Shown: piece by piece, positions 1 to 7,671 of the stretch | How positions within the stretch are numbered: position 1 is the first letter of the stretch | Layout: each line of letters starts with the position of its first letter | NCBI GenBank assembly: GCA_965656525.1 | Contig: CBFHKY010000012.1 | Location: 1 to 64,000, forward strand | From: Pseudomaricurvus sp965656525 | GTDB taxonomy: Bacteria > Pseudomonadota > Gammaproteobacteria > Pseudomonadales > Cellvibrionaceae | DNA: 64,000 nt | Reading direction: 5' to 3' | Notes under the pieces: generated by a model | Databases searched by the model: none | Seen by the model: the letters and a program-made list of their open reading frames with translations, nothing else | Told to the model about the DNA's origin: nothing | Translations under genes and position numbers: made by a program

Positions 1-2
1 AC

Positions 3-107
3 CAGCAACTGTTGGAATGCCGCATCTCCGTTCGCCAATGGCTAAAAGAGTACTACCGCTCTCTTGATACCGTTAACTATATTGCTGAACAAAAGAAGCT
101 TCACTAA
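3..107 (+). CDS. C-terminal end of an unidentified protein (partial, cut by window edge)
   Basis: An open frame enters from the left edge and stops with TAA at 105-107. It gives 34 residues, ending in YIAEQKKLH, charged and probably helical. It converges on the diguanylate cyclase gene, whose stop lies 39 bases away. Too little is visible to name a family. The call rests only on an uninterrupted frame of plausible composition at the edge, so it could be a chance frame. Confidence 0.4.
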   Translation, partial: QQLLECRISVRQWLKEYYRSLDTVNYIAEQKKLH

Positions 108-145
108 AAAGGTAAGCGGCTTTCGCATGAGGCATTACAGACACT

Positions 146-1186
146 TCAACCTGATAAGTCACTTTGACCGAAAACCCTGTTACGGCCTTCGGCCTTAGCC
201 TTCAATAAACACGTATCAGCACGCTTAAACATCTCTTCTGGCGTATCATTCTGTTTGACCCAAGCCACACCGACTGACACCGTAACATTGTCAATCACAC
301 CGTTCTTAGCATCGATCGTCAGTCGAGCTTTCGCGATGGTTTTGCACATAGAAGAGGCTAACGCCATACCGCCACTGTATGCCGTATCGGGCAAAACGAT
401 GGCAAACTCTTCGCCGCCATAACGTGCGACAAAATCTTGCCCTTTACTCACATTTTTCAGCATCGATGCGACAAACCGAAGTACTTTATCACCCACTTGG
501 TGGCCATGCCGATCGTTAAACATCTTAAAATTATCAACATCAAGCAGCAGCAAACAGCAGCCATTAACGCTGTTCCTGTCTTTATCGAGCATTTGTGGAA
601 ACACTTGATCAAACGCGCGGCGATTAGATACCGCGGTTAAAGCATCTTCTAAAGCTGTGCGCTCAAGCTGGCTCAGGGACGTTTTCAATTGAATAATTTC
701 ATTATTTAAATCATCAATTTGGGCTTTTGTTGTGATATTACACTCTAGCGCGTGTCTTGTTTTTTCTAACGTGCTCTCGATAACACTGACCAAATCACGG
801 GGGTTGCAGTCACTGCTCAAGCTTTCGACGCAGGCCATGAGGGCCTGCTGATAATCGCTTACATCGTCATTGAGCGAACGAATATAGCCTGAAACACACT
901 CAATCAGTTTCCGAAGCGCTACCTGCAGAAGCTCCACTTTCCGACGGTCCATCTCAATAAAAAAACGCTCATAAAGCTGGGCAGACACTGCTATAGAAAA
1001 TACTCCCCCCTCGGCGAGTAGTCGATCAACCTCTGCATTCAGCTTGGGGATGTCCTGCTCAATATAATGGTACCAAACCATGATATTTTCAGCGGTTGCA
1101 GGAACCCGCTGAGCACGCATACACGACAGTGCTTGATCTAATGTTGCTGTTGCCGCTTCTAGTGCGGCATTAGATGTTGAGGCCAT
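146..1186 (-). CDS. Diguanylate cyclase (GGDEF domain)
   Basis: A 346-residue protein predicted to make cyclic di-GMP from two GTP. The C-terminal half (about residues 175-340) is a GGDEF domain with the entry motif DALTAVSNRRAF, the metal-site stretch LLLDVDNFKMFND and an intact GGEEF active site near residue 260. A heptad-like coiled coil (KAQIDDLNNEIIQLKTSLSQ) links it to an N-terminal helical region of about 160 residues that I do not recognise. No membrane segment is visible, so it is probably cytosolic. The product-inhibition site RxxD expected just upstream of GGEEF reads KGQD, so feedback inhibition may be weak. The ATG follows AAGGAA. The gene stands alone, on the same strand as cysE but 82 bases beyond it. 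Confidence 0.9.
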   Translation of the reverse strand: MASTSNAALEAATATLDQALSCMRAQRVPATAENIMVWYHYIEQDIPKLNAEVDRLLAEGGVFSIAVSAQLYERFFIEMDRRKVELLQVALRKLIECVSGYIRSLNDDVSDYQQALMACVESLSSDCNPRDLVSVIESTLEKTRHALECNITTKAQIDDLNNEIIQLKTSLSQLERTALEDALTAVSNRRAFDQVFPQMLDKDRNSVNGCCLLLLDVDNFKMFNDRHGHQVGDKVLRFVASMLKNVSKGQDFVARYGGEEFAIVLPDTAYSGGMALASSMCKTIAKARLTIDAKNGVIDNVTVSVGVAWVKQNDTPEEMFKRADTCLLKAKAEGRNRVFGQSDLSG

Positions 1187-1268
1187 AGAAAATTCCTTAA
1201 TAATTTGAGCCTGCTCCTTGATAACTTAAGCCTGTTTTCCTTAATAAATAACCGTAATGGAAGCACAA

Positions 1269-2099
1269 TCATTCAAGGTTATGGTCCATCCCCAATGAAG
1301 GGCACTCACACTGAGGCCTACCGACAACACGGGCAGGCACACCCGCCACCGTAGTATGTGCAGGAACAGACGTTAACACCAAACTGCCCGCACCTATTTT
1401 CGCCCCTTCACCAATTTCGATACTGCCTAGAACTTTAGCCCCTGCACTGATAAGCACCCCGCGACCTATTTTAGGGTGGCGGTTTCCCGTCTGGCAGCCT
1501 GAACCCCCTAAGGTCACTGAATGCAGCATAGAAACATCATCACCAATAACCGCCGTTTCACCCACGACCACTCCTGTAGCGTGGTCAATCATAATGCCAC
1601 GACCCAATGTTGCACCTGGGTGAATATCCACACCAAACACCTGAGACATTTGATTTTGTAGGTAAAGCGCAAGGGATTTGCGCCCTTTCTGCCACAACCA
1701 ATGACTGACTCGCTGTGTTTGAATTGCTTGATAGCCTTTGTAATACAAAAAGGGCGTACTGAATTTGTCGCAGGCGGCATCTCGTTCTTTACAAGCCATA
1801 ATGTCCGCTCGCATAGCGTCGCCAATACTAGAATCACAAGCTAAAGCTTCTTTAAAAACTTCACGTACCGTCATTGCTTGGACCGTAGAGCTGTCCAGCT
1901 TGTTAGCCAAGTGAAAACTGATGGCCGCTGCAAACGAGTGATGATTTAAAATCGCTGCGTGGTAGTAACTCGCCAAAACAGGCTCTTGTTGACTGGCGAC
2001 TAGCGCTTCGCTGCGAATAGACTGCCAAATGGCATCTTCCGAATCTCGCTCACCCTTAATCTCATTTGCTAACGTGCTGTGTAACGCACTGTATGTCAT
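1269..2099 (-). CDS. cysE: Serine O-acetyltransferase
   Basis: A 276-residue enzyme that acetylates L-serine with acetyl-CoA to give O-acetylserine, the committed step of cysteine synthesis. The N-terminal helical SATase domain (about residues 10-130) is followed by a left-handed beta-helix of hexapeptide repeats containing IHPGATLGRGIMIDHATG and MLHSVTLGGSG, with the active-site His residues in these segments. Length matches the family. The C-terminus is DHNLE and not the terminal isoleucine that docks into cysteine synthase in enteric CysE, so complex formation with CysK may differ; this is inference. There is a good ATG. It is apparently monocistronic. Confidence 0.95.
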   Translation of the reverse strand: MTYSALHSTLANEIKGERDSEDAIWQSIRSEALVASQQEPVLASYYHAAILNHHSFAAAISFHLANKLDSSTVQAMTVREVFKEALACDSSIGDAMRADIMACKERDAACDKFSTPFLYYKGYQAIQTQRVSHWLWQKGRKSLALYLQNQMSQVFGVDIHPGATLGRGIMIDHATGVVVGETAVIGDDVSMLHSVTLGGSGCQTGNRHPKIGRGVLISAGAKVLGSIEIGEGAKIGAGSLVLTSVPAHTTVAGVPARVVGRPQCECPSLGMDHNLE

Positions 2100-2187
2100 A
2101 AATAAATCCTTTCTCGGGCGTTAAGTTTAGCACACGCTACTATGTTTGGTCGTTGCAGCGCCGCCGCCCTTTCCGTAAACCAACGCA

Positions 2188-2892
2188 CTAGAGCAACTGC
2201 ACATAACGCTGAAAAATATCGACGGCGCGTTTTTCAATCGATGCTTTTAAAGGCCAGTCAGTCTCGTTCAACAAGCGTTCAAAAACGGAAAAATCAAAAC
2301 CCTGCTGCAACTCCGACGCCACACAACCAAAACTGACATGCCAAGGCTCAGGAGCTACGGCGCCTCGGTCTTGTCCGTAAGGAAAGAAAAGGCCATCATC
2401 GCGCCCCGATTCCGCCATATCCGCCACCAGCCACTGATGAAACTTCGCGAACGGCCCACCTTCATAGTACTCATCTGGCGTTAGTTGCAACTGATACTCT
2501 TTACTTATTGCACTGGCATCAAATAGATCTAGGTCTGTCCCCCAGTGGTGCCGCGACGTACCTGGTAGAGCCGACCATCGCAGCAATGCTGATAGCTGCT
2601 CATCCTCTGTCAGATCTGCGACCTGTAATCGCTCCCCTGCTGTGGATAACAAGGGCCTATGGCCTGAAAGCTTTTGCTGGCAAATCGACATCTGGCGCTC
2701 AAAACTGCGAAAACCACTGGCAATCGCTAAGTCAAACCCCGCCTTCTCCGCTCGTGCCTTTAAGCGCTCTAAAGGCAAAAGAATGCCTTGGTGAACCAAT
2801 GCACCATTCCAGCAGGGACGCAGGTGCTCTTCGGTTCTCCCTGTAAGAATACGCTCTTGTGTTGTGATTTTTAACATCCTCTCAAATTCCAC
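2188..2892 (-). CDS. D-alanyl-D-alanine carboxypeptidase, VanY/M15 family
   Basis: A 234-residue putative zinc peptidase that trims peptidoglycan stem peptides. The M15B motifs are present: SGFRSFERQ, the metal motif SRHHWGTDLD (SxHxxGxxxD) and EPWH near the C-terminus carrying the catalytic Glu and third zinc His. No signal peptide is visible, so either it acts in the cytoplasm on recycled muropeptides or it uses an unusual export route. The start is a GTG at 2892. An in-frame ATG 15 bases downstream has GAGAGG directly abutting it, too close for a normal ribosome-binding site. The gene lies upstream of cysE on the same strand, 88 bases away. Confidence 0.85.
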   Translation of the reverse strand: MEFERMLKITTQERILTGRTEEHLRPCWNGALVHQGILLPLERLKARAEKAGFDLAIASGFRSFERQMSICQQKLSGHRPLLSTAGERLQVADLTEDEQLSALLRWSALPGTSRHHWGTDLDLFDASAISKEYQLQLTPDEYYEGGPFAKFHQWLVADMAESGRDDGLFFPYGQDRGAVAPEPWHVSFGCVASELQQGFDFSVFERLLNETDWPLKASIEKRAVDIFQRYVQLL

Positions 2893-2995
2893 TCAGTTGC
2901 TAACCTTCGGCAAGCCTGTATTATAGAGATATGGCCCAAAGGCCCAAGAGTAAACAATAAATACAATAACTTATTACAATTGGGGACAAGTCTTT

Positions 2996-3274
2996 ATGAC
3001 AGAGCGTCATAGTGACCTGCTGCAGCTCAAAAACTTGGGCGCAGCGTCTGTAAACATTCTTAATGCTATCGGCATACATTCCAGCGATGATCTCAAAGAG
3101 GTCGGTGCAGTCCAAGCTTATGTGCGCATCAAACAGCGAGGCATTCATGTCTCTAAAGTGATGCTCTATGCGCTGCAGGGTGCTCTAATGGACGTTCACT
3201 GGAATGACCTAGAGGCTGAACTCAAGCAACGCTTGGTGACACAGGCCGATCTAGAAGACGCCAACCAGCATTGA
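2996..3274 (+). CDS. Stand-alone TfoX C-terminal domain protein
   Basis: A 92-residue protein matching the C-terminal domain of TfoX/Sxy competence regulators: LKNLGAASVNILNAIGIHSSDDLKEVG followed by AYVRIKQ and MLYALQGAL, a helix-hairpin-helix-like helical fold. The N-terminal TfoX domain is absent. Full-length TfoX activates competence genes with CRP in Vibrio and Haemophilus; what the isolated C-terminal domain does is not established. Its promoter must lie in the about 100 bases between it and the divergent peptidase gene. It is followed by the intergenic region that holds a candidate small RNA. Confidence 0.8.
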   Translation: MTERHSDLLQLKNLGAASVNILNAIGIHSSDDLKEVGAVQAYVRIKQRGIHVSKVMLYALQGALMDVHWNDLEAELKQRLVTQADLEDANQH

Positions 3275-3369
3275 CATAAATGCGCTTTTACGACTGCTCA
3301 GGCAACAGTGAAGAGCCGTAAATTTCGCTGTAATGCTCAACAATCAAGCTCGACATAAAATTTAATGTA

Positions 3370-3414
3370 AATGATACTAATTATCATTGACATTAAATTT
3401 ATCCAGTGTACTAT
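3370..3414 (+). promoter_or_regulatory. Strong promoter overlapped by a Fur box
   Basis: Bases 3370-3388 form a near-perfect Fur box: the 15-base core TGATACTAATTATCA differs from the consensus 7-1-7 palindrome at one position. It overlaps a TTGACA -35 (3387-3392), with a TACTAT -10 at 3409-3414 (16-base spacer), so iron-loaded Fur would block polymerase. No protein gene starts close downstream; the next one is htpX at 3701, beyond a strong terminator. Confidence 0.75.
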
Positions 3415-3417
3415 TAA

Positions 3418-3524
3418 CCCATCGTTGCTTCGGCGCGATGGGATTATAGGTCCACATGACCTTCTCTCCTAAACAGGCTAATCACGGTTTTTGGGGCCCC
3501 CATTATGGGTGGCCCCTTTTTTTT
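3418..3524 (+). ncRNA. Candidate Fur-repressed small RNA (RyhB/PrrF-like in role)
   Basis: A discrete transcription unit of about 105 nt. The 5' end can fold into a hairpin with arms CCCATCG (3418-3424) and CGATGGG (3436-3442), capped by GC-UUCG-GC. A less structured middle carries the pyrimidine run CTTCTCTCCT, complementary to Shine-Dalgarno sequence. It ends in a GC-rich terminator with eight T. Its promoter is covered by a Fur box. The architecture matches iron-sparing small RNAs; I see no clear sequence match to RyhB or PrrF from memory, so the family is open. A 27-codon frame at 3456-3539 runs through the terminator and is considered unlikely. Confidence 0.7.
3493..3524 (+). terminator. 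Intrinsic terminator of the candidate small RNA
   Basis: GGGGCC (3493-3498) plus CCCA (3499-3502), loop TTA, TGGG (3506-3509), one bulged T, then GGCCCC (3511-3516), followed by eight T (3517-3524). It is very stable, with a textbook U-tract. The stretch from 3525 to htpX at 3701 is AT-rich and shows nothing further that I can name. Confidence 0.9.
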
Positions 3525-3700
3525 GTTTACTGGCTTTAGCTCTGTATTGGCCAGCCTATTACTCTTCGTTTTTTAAACGCCATTAGAACACTGTTCAGCT
3601 TTTCATTTTTTTACCTATCGATACTGATAAAACCATTGATTTTTAACACCGCAGCATCCATTTTACACGCTTCTTATCCCTATTCTTTCTGGAGCTTTTT

Positions 3701-4594
3701 GTGTTGCGAATTGGCTTGTTTCTTCTTACCAACTTAGCGGTTCTTTTGGTGGCCAGTATCACCTTAAATTTACTGGGTGTCGGCTCCTACCTAGAAAGCA
3801 ACGGACAAGGGTTAGACCTTTCTAATCTCTTGGTGTTCTGTGCCGTTTTCGGTTTTAGCGGCGCGTTAATTTCCTTGTTTCTTTCCAAGTTTATGGCCAA
3901 GAGGGGCACCAAGACCCAAGTGATCACTCAACCTCGCACAACTGAGGAAAAGTGGCTACTGGAAACGGTCGGTGATTTGGCAACAAAAGCTGGAATAAAA
4001 ATGCCCGAAGTCGGTATTTTTCCTGCTCAAGAATCCAATGCTTTTGCCACAGGTTGGAACAAGAATGCTGCGCTCGTTGCTGTCAGTGCAGGATTATTGC
4101 AAAGATTTAATAAAGAAGAGATTCGTGCGGTATTGGCTCATGAAATCGGTCATGTCGCCAATGGTGACATGGTCACACTGACCCTGATTCAAGGTGTCAT
4201 AAACACTTTTGTCATGTTCTTTGCTCGCATCATTGGTCATACTGTTGACCGAGTTATCTTCAAAAATGAAGAGGGTCACGGCTTGGCGTTCTATATCACC
4301 ACGTTTGTGGCCGAGATGATCCTCGCAGTGCTCGCGTCTGTTATCGTTATGGCATTCTCGCGCCATCGTGAATTTCGTGCCGACCAAGCAGGTGCCGAAC
4401 TGGCGGGACGAGGGGCCATGATCAACGCCCTTCGCAGACTGCAAATGGAAGTCGAAGCTAAGGTACCTAGCTCGATGCCCGACAGCATTTATGCTTTTGG
4501 TATCAGCGGCGGCTTCAAGCAGGGGCTCTCTAAACTGCTCGCCACTCACCCGCCGCTCCAAGAGCGTATTTCAGCGCTTCAGCAAGGCGGCTAG
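3701..4594 (+). CDS. htpX: Membrane zinc metalloprotease HtpX
   Basis: A 297-residue M48B protease that degrades misfolded inner-membrane proteins alongside FtsH. The zinc site AHEIGHVANGD (HExxH) lies near residue 148, and a later Glu in SRHREFRADQAGAEL supplies the third ligand. Two N-terminal hydrophobic segments (residues 3-23 and about 40-60) and two more around residues 165-220 give the usual four-pass topology with the active site in the cytoplasm. The start is GTG at 3701 with GGAG seven bases upstream; the next codon is TTG. An intrinsic terminator follows directly. Confidence 0.95.
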   Translation: MLRIGLFLLTNLAVLLVASITLNLLGVGSYLESNGQGLDLSNLLVFCAVFGFSGALISLFLSKFMAKRGTKTQVITQPRTTEEKWLLETVGDLATKAGIKMPEVGIFPAQESNAFATGWNKNAALVAVSAGLLQRFNKEEIRAVLAHEIGHVANGDMVTLTLIQGVINTFVMFFARIIGHTVDRVIFKNEEGHGLAFYITTFVAEMILAVLASVIVMAFSRHREFRADQAGAELAGRGAMINALRRLQMEVEAKVPSSMPDSIYAFGISGGFKQGLSKLLATHPPLQERISALQQGG

Positions 4595-4602
4595 GCCACT
4601 GC

Positions 4603-4630
4603 GAGGAGCCACACAACGGCTCCTCTTTTT
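4603..4630 (+). terminator. Intrinsic terminator after htpX
   Basis: Arms GAGGAGCC (4603-4610) and GGCTCCTC (4618-4625) with a seven-base loop, followed by five T. It lies between htpX and the Rieske gene, so the latter probably has its own promoter or depends on read-through. Confidence 0.8.
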
Positions 4631-4651
4631 GATTTACGGGTACCGCTGCTT

Positions 4652-4975
4652 ATGAAACTGCTTTGCAAACTGGAAGATATTCCTAACCATGGAAGCAAGG
4701 GCTTCAGCATGGGCTCGACCAGTATTTTTGCCGTCCGCAAAAATAGCCAAGTCTTTATTTACCTTAATAGCTGTCCTCATTTAGGTGTTCCTCTAGAGTG
4801 GCAACCTGATCGCTTTCTTGGTGTCGACGGTGAATTGATTCAGTGTTCCACACATGGGGCTTTATTTACGATACATGAGGGTCTGTGTGTTTCTGGCCCT
4901 TGCTCAGGCCAGCACTTAGCCCCCATCGCCTGTGAACTAAGGGCCGATGAGGTTTGGGCGAATATCAACCACTAA
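4652..4975 (+). CDS. Rieske [2Fe-2S] ferredoxin-like protein
   Basis: A 107-residue single-domain Rieske protein. Both cluster-binding boxes are visible: CPHLGVPLEW (C-x-H) at about residue 41 and CSTHGALF (C-x-x-H) at about residue 68. No signal or membrane anchor is present, so it is a soluble electron carrier or a small ferredoxin component; its partner cannot be told from context. Similar small Rieske proteins are often encoded beside sfsA or dksA in marine gammaproteobacteria as I recall, but this is weak. It converges on sfsA with only seven bases between the stops. Confidence 0.9.
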   Translation: MKLLCKLEDIPNHGSKGFSMGSTSIFAVRKNSQVFIYLNSCPHLGVPLEWQPDRFLGVDGELIQCSTHGALFTIHEGLCVSGPCSGQHLAPIACELRADEVWANINH

Positions 4976-4982
4976 CACACCG

Positions 4983-5687
4983 TCAAGGCAGCACAGGTAA
5001 TTTTTCAACCAACGCAATCTCGTTAGCACTTAACGTTGCTCGATAAGCGTAGACTTCCACCCCTTGCTGCACCACTTCTTGTAACGTTTGCGCATATACA
5101 GGATCGATGGATGCGGCCGCAGCTACCGTCGTGATCCCAGAGTGCTGAACACAAAAGAGTAAGACCGCTCGCTTTCCCGAGGCCGCAACCCATGCTAACT
5201 CTCTCAGGTGCTTGGTGCCGCGAACACTCACCGAATCCGGAAACAATCCTTGTCCTTCAGCCCCGCACAGGGTGACATTTTTCACCTCCACGTAACATGG
5301 ACCCAAGTCACCATCTAACAACAAGTCTATACGGCTATTCTCTGCGCCATAGCGGACCTCGCTGCGAATACTGTCGTAGCCTTGAAGTTCCTCAATCACA
5401 CCGCTCTCAATGGCTTCACGTACCAACCCATTGGCGCGTGCCGTATTAACACCCGCCAAATCCCCCTCCGGCGTCGTCGCTAATTCCCACGTACGGCTAT
5501 ACTTGCGCTTTGGATTATCCGATACAGAAAACCAGCATGGGCTTCCTTCCGCCAAGCACGCTTTCATAGAGCCGGTATTAGGGCAATGAATCGTCACGGT
5601 TTCGCCATTAGGCAACATCACATCCGCCAAAAAACGTTTGTAGCGACGCAGTAATACCCCTTCGCACAGCGCAGGATTAAACTTCAT
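4983..5687 (-). CDS. sfsA: Sugar fermentation stimulation protein homologue SfsA
   Basis: A 234-residue SfsA family protein, predicted to bind nucleic acid or act as a nuclease-fold protein; its biochemical role is not settled. The characteristic opening LLRRYKRFLADVMLPNGE and the conserved block SRIDLLLDGDLGPCYVEVKNVTL are present. I chose the ATG at 5687 because family members begin with MKF just before this motif and GGAG lies five bases upstream; the frame stays open 25 codons further. Placement directly upstream of and divergent from dksA follows the usual neighbourhood. Confidence 0.93.
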   Translation of the reverse strand: MKFNPALCEGVLLRRYKRFLADVMLPNGETVTIHCPNTGSMKACLAEGSPCWFSVSDNPKRKYSRTWELATTPEGDLAGVNTARANGLVREAIESGVIEELQGYDSIRSEVRYGAENSRIDLLLDGDLGPCYVEVKNVTLCGAEGQGLFPDSVSVRGTKHLRELAWVAASGKRAVLLFCVQHSGITTVAAAASIDPVYAQTLQEVVQQGVEVYAYRATLSANEIALVEKLPVLP

Positions 5688-5997
5688 AACTTCTCCGTCG
5701 GTAAATCCATACGGCTCGGCAGCCGCCGAGCAAAAAACGTCCAGCATAACGAACCCCGCCAAAACATCAAAGACTCATCAGAACCGCACGGCAAGGCATT
5801 TGATTAATAGTTGACAGATCGTGCGTTGAGGCGCAGTATCCGCGGCCATCAACGATCTACACCACGCGCAGCCAGTCATCAAAAGCGCTGGCGAGCACTT
5901 AGGTTATCTGGTACTTTGCTCGCTTTGGGTTGATGCAGCCCTCTTAGGGCAATGGGTTAACCTCTTATTACTTGGAACGTGAACGAGGCGTAAAACG

Positions 5998-6441
5998 ATG
6001 CCGAAAAATGCTAAAACCAGCGAGAGCATCACTTTAAGGGGTTTTGAGCCCTATAAAGAGAAGAAAGGCGAAGAGTACATGAACGATGCGCAAAGAGCGC
6101 ATTTTCGTGACATGTTGCAAGCTTGGAAAACCGAGCTAATGGAAGAAGTCGACCGCACCGTATCTCACATGAAAGATGAGGCCGCCAACTTCCCTGATCC
6201 CGCTGACCGCGCCAGTCAGGAGGAAGAGTTCAGCCTTGAACTTCGAACTCGTGACCGAGAACGCAAGCTGATCAAAAAAATCGACAGCACCATCCAGCTT
6301 ATTGATGATGACGAATACGGCTTCTGTGAAACCTGTGGCGTCGACATTGGCATCCGCCGCTTAGAAGCGCGTCCAACCGCTACTCAGTGTATCGATTGCA
6401 AAACACTGGATGAAATCAAAGAAAGACAAGTAGGCGGATAA
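5998..6441 (+). CDS. dksA: RNA polymerase-binding transcription factor DksA
   Basis: A 147-residue DksA that binds the RNA polymerase secondary channel and, with ppGpp, adjusts rRNA and amino-acid promoters. The coiled coil carries the tip acidic pair in DPADRASQEEE, and the four-cysteine zinc finger CETCG...CIDCK is intact near the C-terminus, so this is the zinc-binding type. ATG at 5998. It is followed 81 bases later by gluQ, as in many gammaproteobacteria. Confidence 0.97.
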   Translation: MPKNAKTSESITLRGFEPYKEKKGEEYMNDAQRAHFRDMLQAWKTELMEEVDRTVSHMKDEAANFPDPADRASQEEEFSLELRTRDRERKLIKKIDSTIQLIDDDEYGFCETCGVDIGIRRLEARPTATQCIDCKTLDEIKERQVGG

Positions 6442-6522
6442 CGTCTACAGCTGATCCTTGCAGTACAGCTGACTCTCGAAAACACCGAGCCAGCTGTATT
6501 GATCTTGAATTTGGACATCCCT

Positions 6523-7419
6523 GTGATCTCCGACCCCATCTATATTGGCCGATTTGCGCCATCGCCCACCGGTGAACTGCATCAAGGTTCTTTGCTGACG
6601 GCAGTAGCGTCATTTCTTGATGCGCATCTGCATAAAGGTAAGTGGTTCGTGCGCATGGAAGACCTTGACCCACCCCGTGAACAACCAGGGGCTGCGGACA
6701 ATATTCTTCGTTGCCTTGAAGCCCATGGATTGCTGTGGGATGACGCGGTGATTTACCAAAGCCAGCGCAGTGATTTCTACGAGCACGCACTGTCAGAACT
6801 TCAGCACGCTGGCATTATCTACCCCTGTAACTGCACTCGACAGCGATTAAAAGGCCACCCTATTTACGATGGCCACTGCCGGCACCTTCCTCCTCAGCAA
6901 AAGCCTTATGCGCTACGTATCACGACACCACCTGAAAACCAAAACGACACCTGCTTTACAGATCTGATTCAAGGGCCACAATCGCAAAACCTGAGCCGTG
7001 ACGTGGGTGATTTTGTGGTGCAAAGAAAGGACAGCTTGTACGCCTATCAATTGGCTGTGGTTGTGGATGACATCGAACAACGCATCACTCACGTCGTAAG
7101 AGGCTGCGATCTACTGGATTCCACACCAAGACAGCTGTATCTGTTTGATATGCTAGGAGCGCCGCCACCCGCCTTTGGCCACCTGCCTATCATCACCAAC
7201 GAGCTTGGACAAAAACTCAGCAAACAAACCTTTGCCAAACCGCTCGACCCTCGATACGCGTCACACAATTTATTTCAGGCCCTGCAGCAACTGCGGCAAT
7301 CACCACCGCAAACTCTCGCCCAAGAAAATATTGATACTCAGCTGAGCTGGGCATTAAAAAACTGGTCACGCGATAACATTCCTAAGGTTCAGCAGCTGCC
7401 CACTAAAGGTAATTTATGA
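6523..7419 (+). CDS. gluQ: Glutamyl-Q tRNA(Asp) synthetase
   Basis: A protein of about 298 residues that activates glutamate and attaches it to queuosine-34 of tRNA(Asp). It is a truncated GluRS paralogue without the anticodon-binding domain. Visible are the HIGH-like start GRFAPSPTGELHQGSL, the zinc cluster CNCTRQRLKGHPIYDGHC and the KMSKS-like KLSKQ. I place the start at GTG 6523, the closest codon before the family's usual opening; TTG codons at 6499 and 6511 are alternatives. Downstream lies the cbrX-cbrA pair. Confidence 0.93.
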   Translation: MISDPIYIGRFAPSPTGELHQGSLLTAVASFLDAHLHKGKWFVRMEDLDPPREQPGAADNILRCLEAHGLLWDDAVIYQSQRSDFYEHALSELQHAGIIYPCNCTRQRLKGHPIYDGHCRHLPPQQKPYALRITTPPENQNDTCFTDLIQGPQSQNLSRDVGDFVVQRKDSLYAYQLAVVVDDIEQRITHVVRGCDLLDSTPRQLYLFDMLGAPPPAFGHLPIITNELGQKLSKQTFAKPLDPRYASHNLFQALQQLRQSPPQTLAQENIDTQLSWALKNWSRDNIPKVQQLPTKGNL

Positions 7420-7500
7420 ACAATAACTTTCAAAGCATGGCGTCTAACGTCAGCTTTCAGTAGTATCGATGCCTAATAAATTTTACATCCACCGAAAACA

Positions 7501-7671
7501 ATGAATAATCAGCGCTATCTGATCCTCTTTCTTCTTGTGGCCTATATTTTTTCGCCCACGCTCCTTACTTGGATGATCAACCCCGAGGGGGCTTGGTATC
7601 GCCCTTATTTAATTTGGGCCATGCTCATTGTTGCCGCCTTCATTTTTCAAAAGCGCAAGAAACACCGATGA
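7501..7671 (+). CDS. cbrX: Small membrane protein translationally coupled to cbrA (CbrX-like)
   Basis: A 56-residue frame with ATG at 7501 and TGA at 7669-7671. It has two hydrophobic helices, LILFLLVAYIFSPTLL and LIWAMLIVAAFIF, and a basic tail QKRKKHR. Its stop overlaps the cbrA start as ATGA. A short frame in exactly this place upstream of cbrA, described as cbrX and translationally coupled to cbrA, is known in Pseudomonas (recalled, not checked). The role is unknown; coupling to CbrA synthesis or membrane insertion is a reasonable inference. No strong Shine-Dalgarno is seen before the ATG. Confidence 0.75.
   Translation: MNNQRYLILFLLVAYIFSPTLLTWMINPEGAWYRPYLIWAMLIVAAFIFQKRKKHR

Noticed and set aside
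4094..4561. Minus-strand 155-codon frame inside htpX
   Set aside because: It lies fully antisense to a well-supported protease gene and shows no family motif.
5811..5839. TTGACA upstream of dksA as a promoter
   Set aside because: The -35 is perfect but no acceptable -10 follows at 16-18 bases. It may be part of the dksA promoter but is not supported enough to list.
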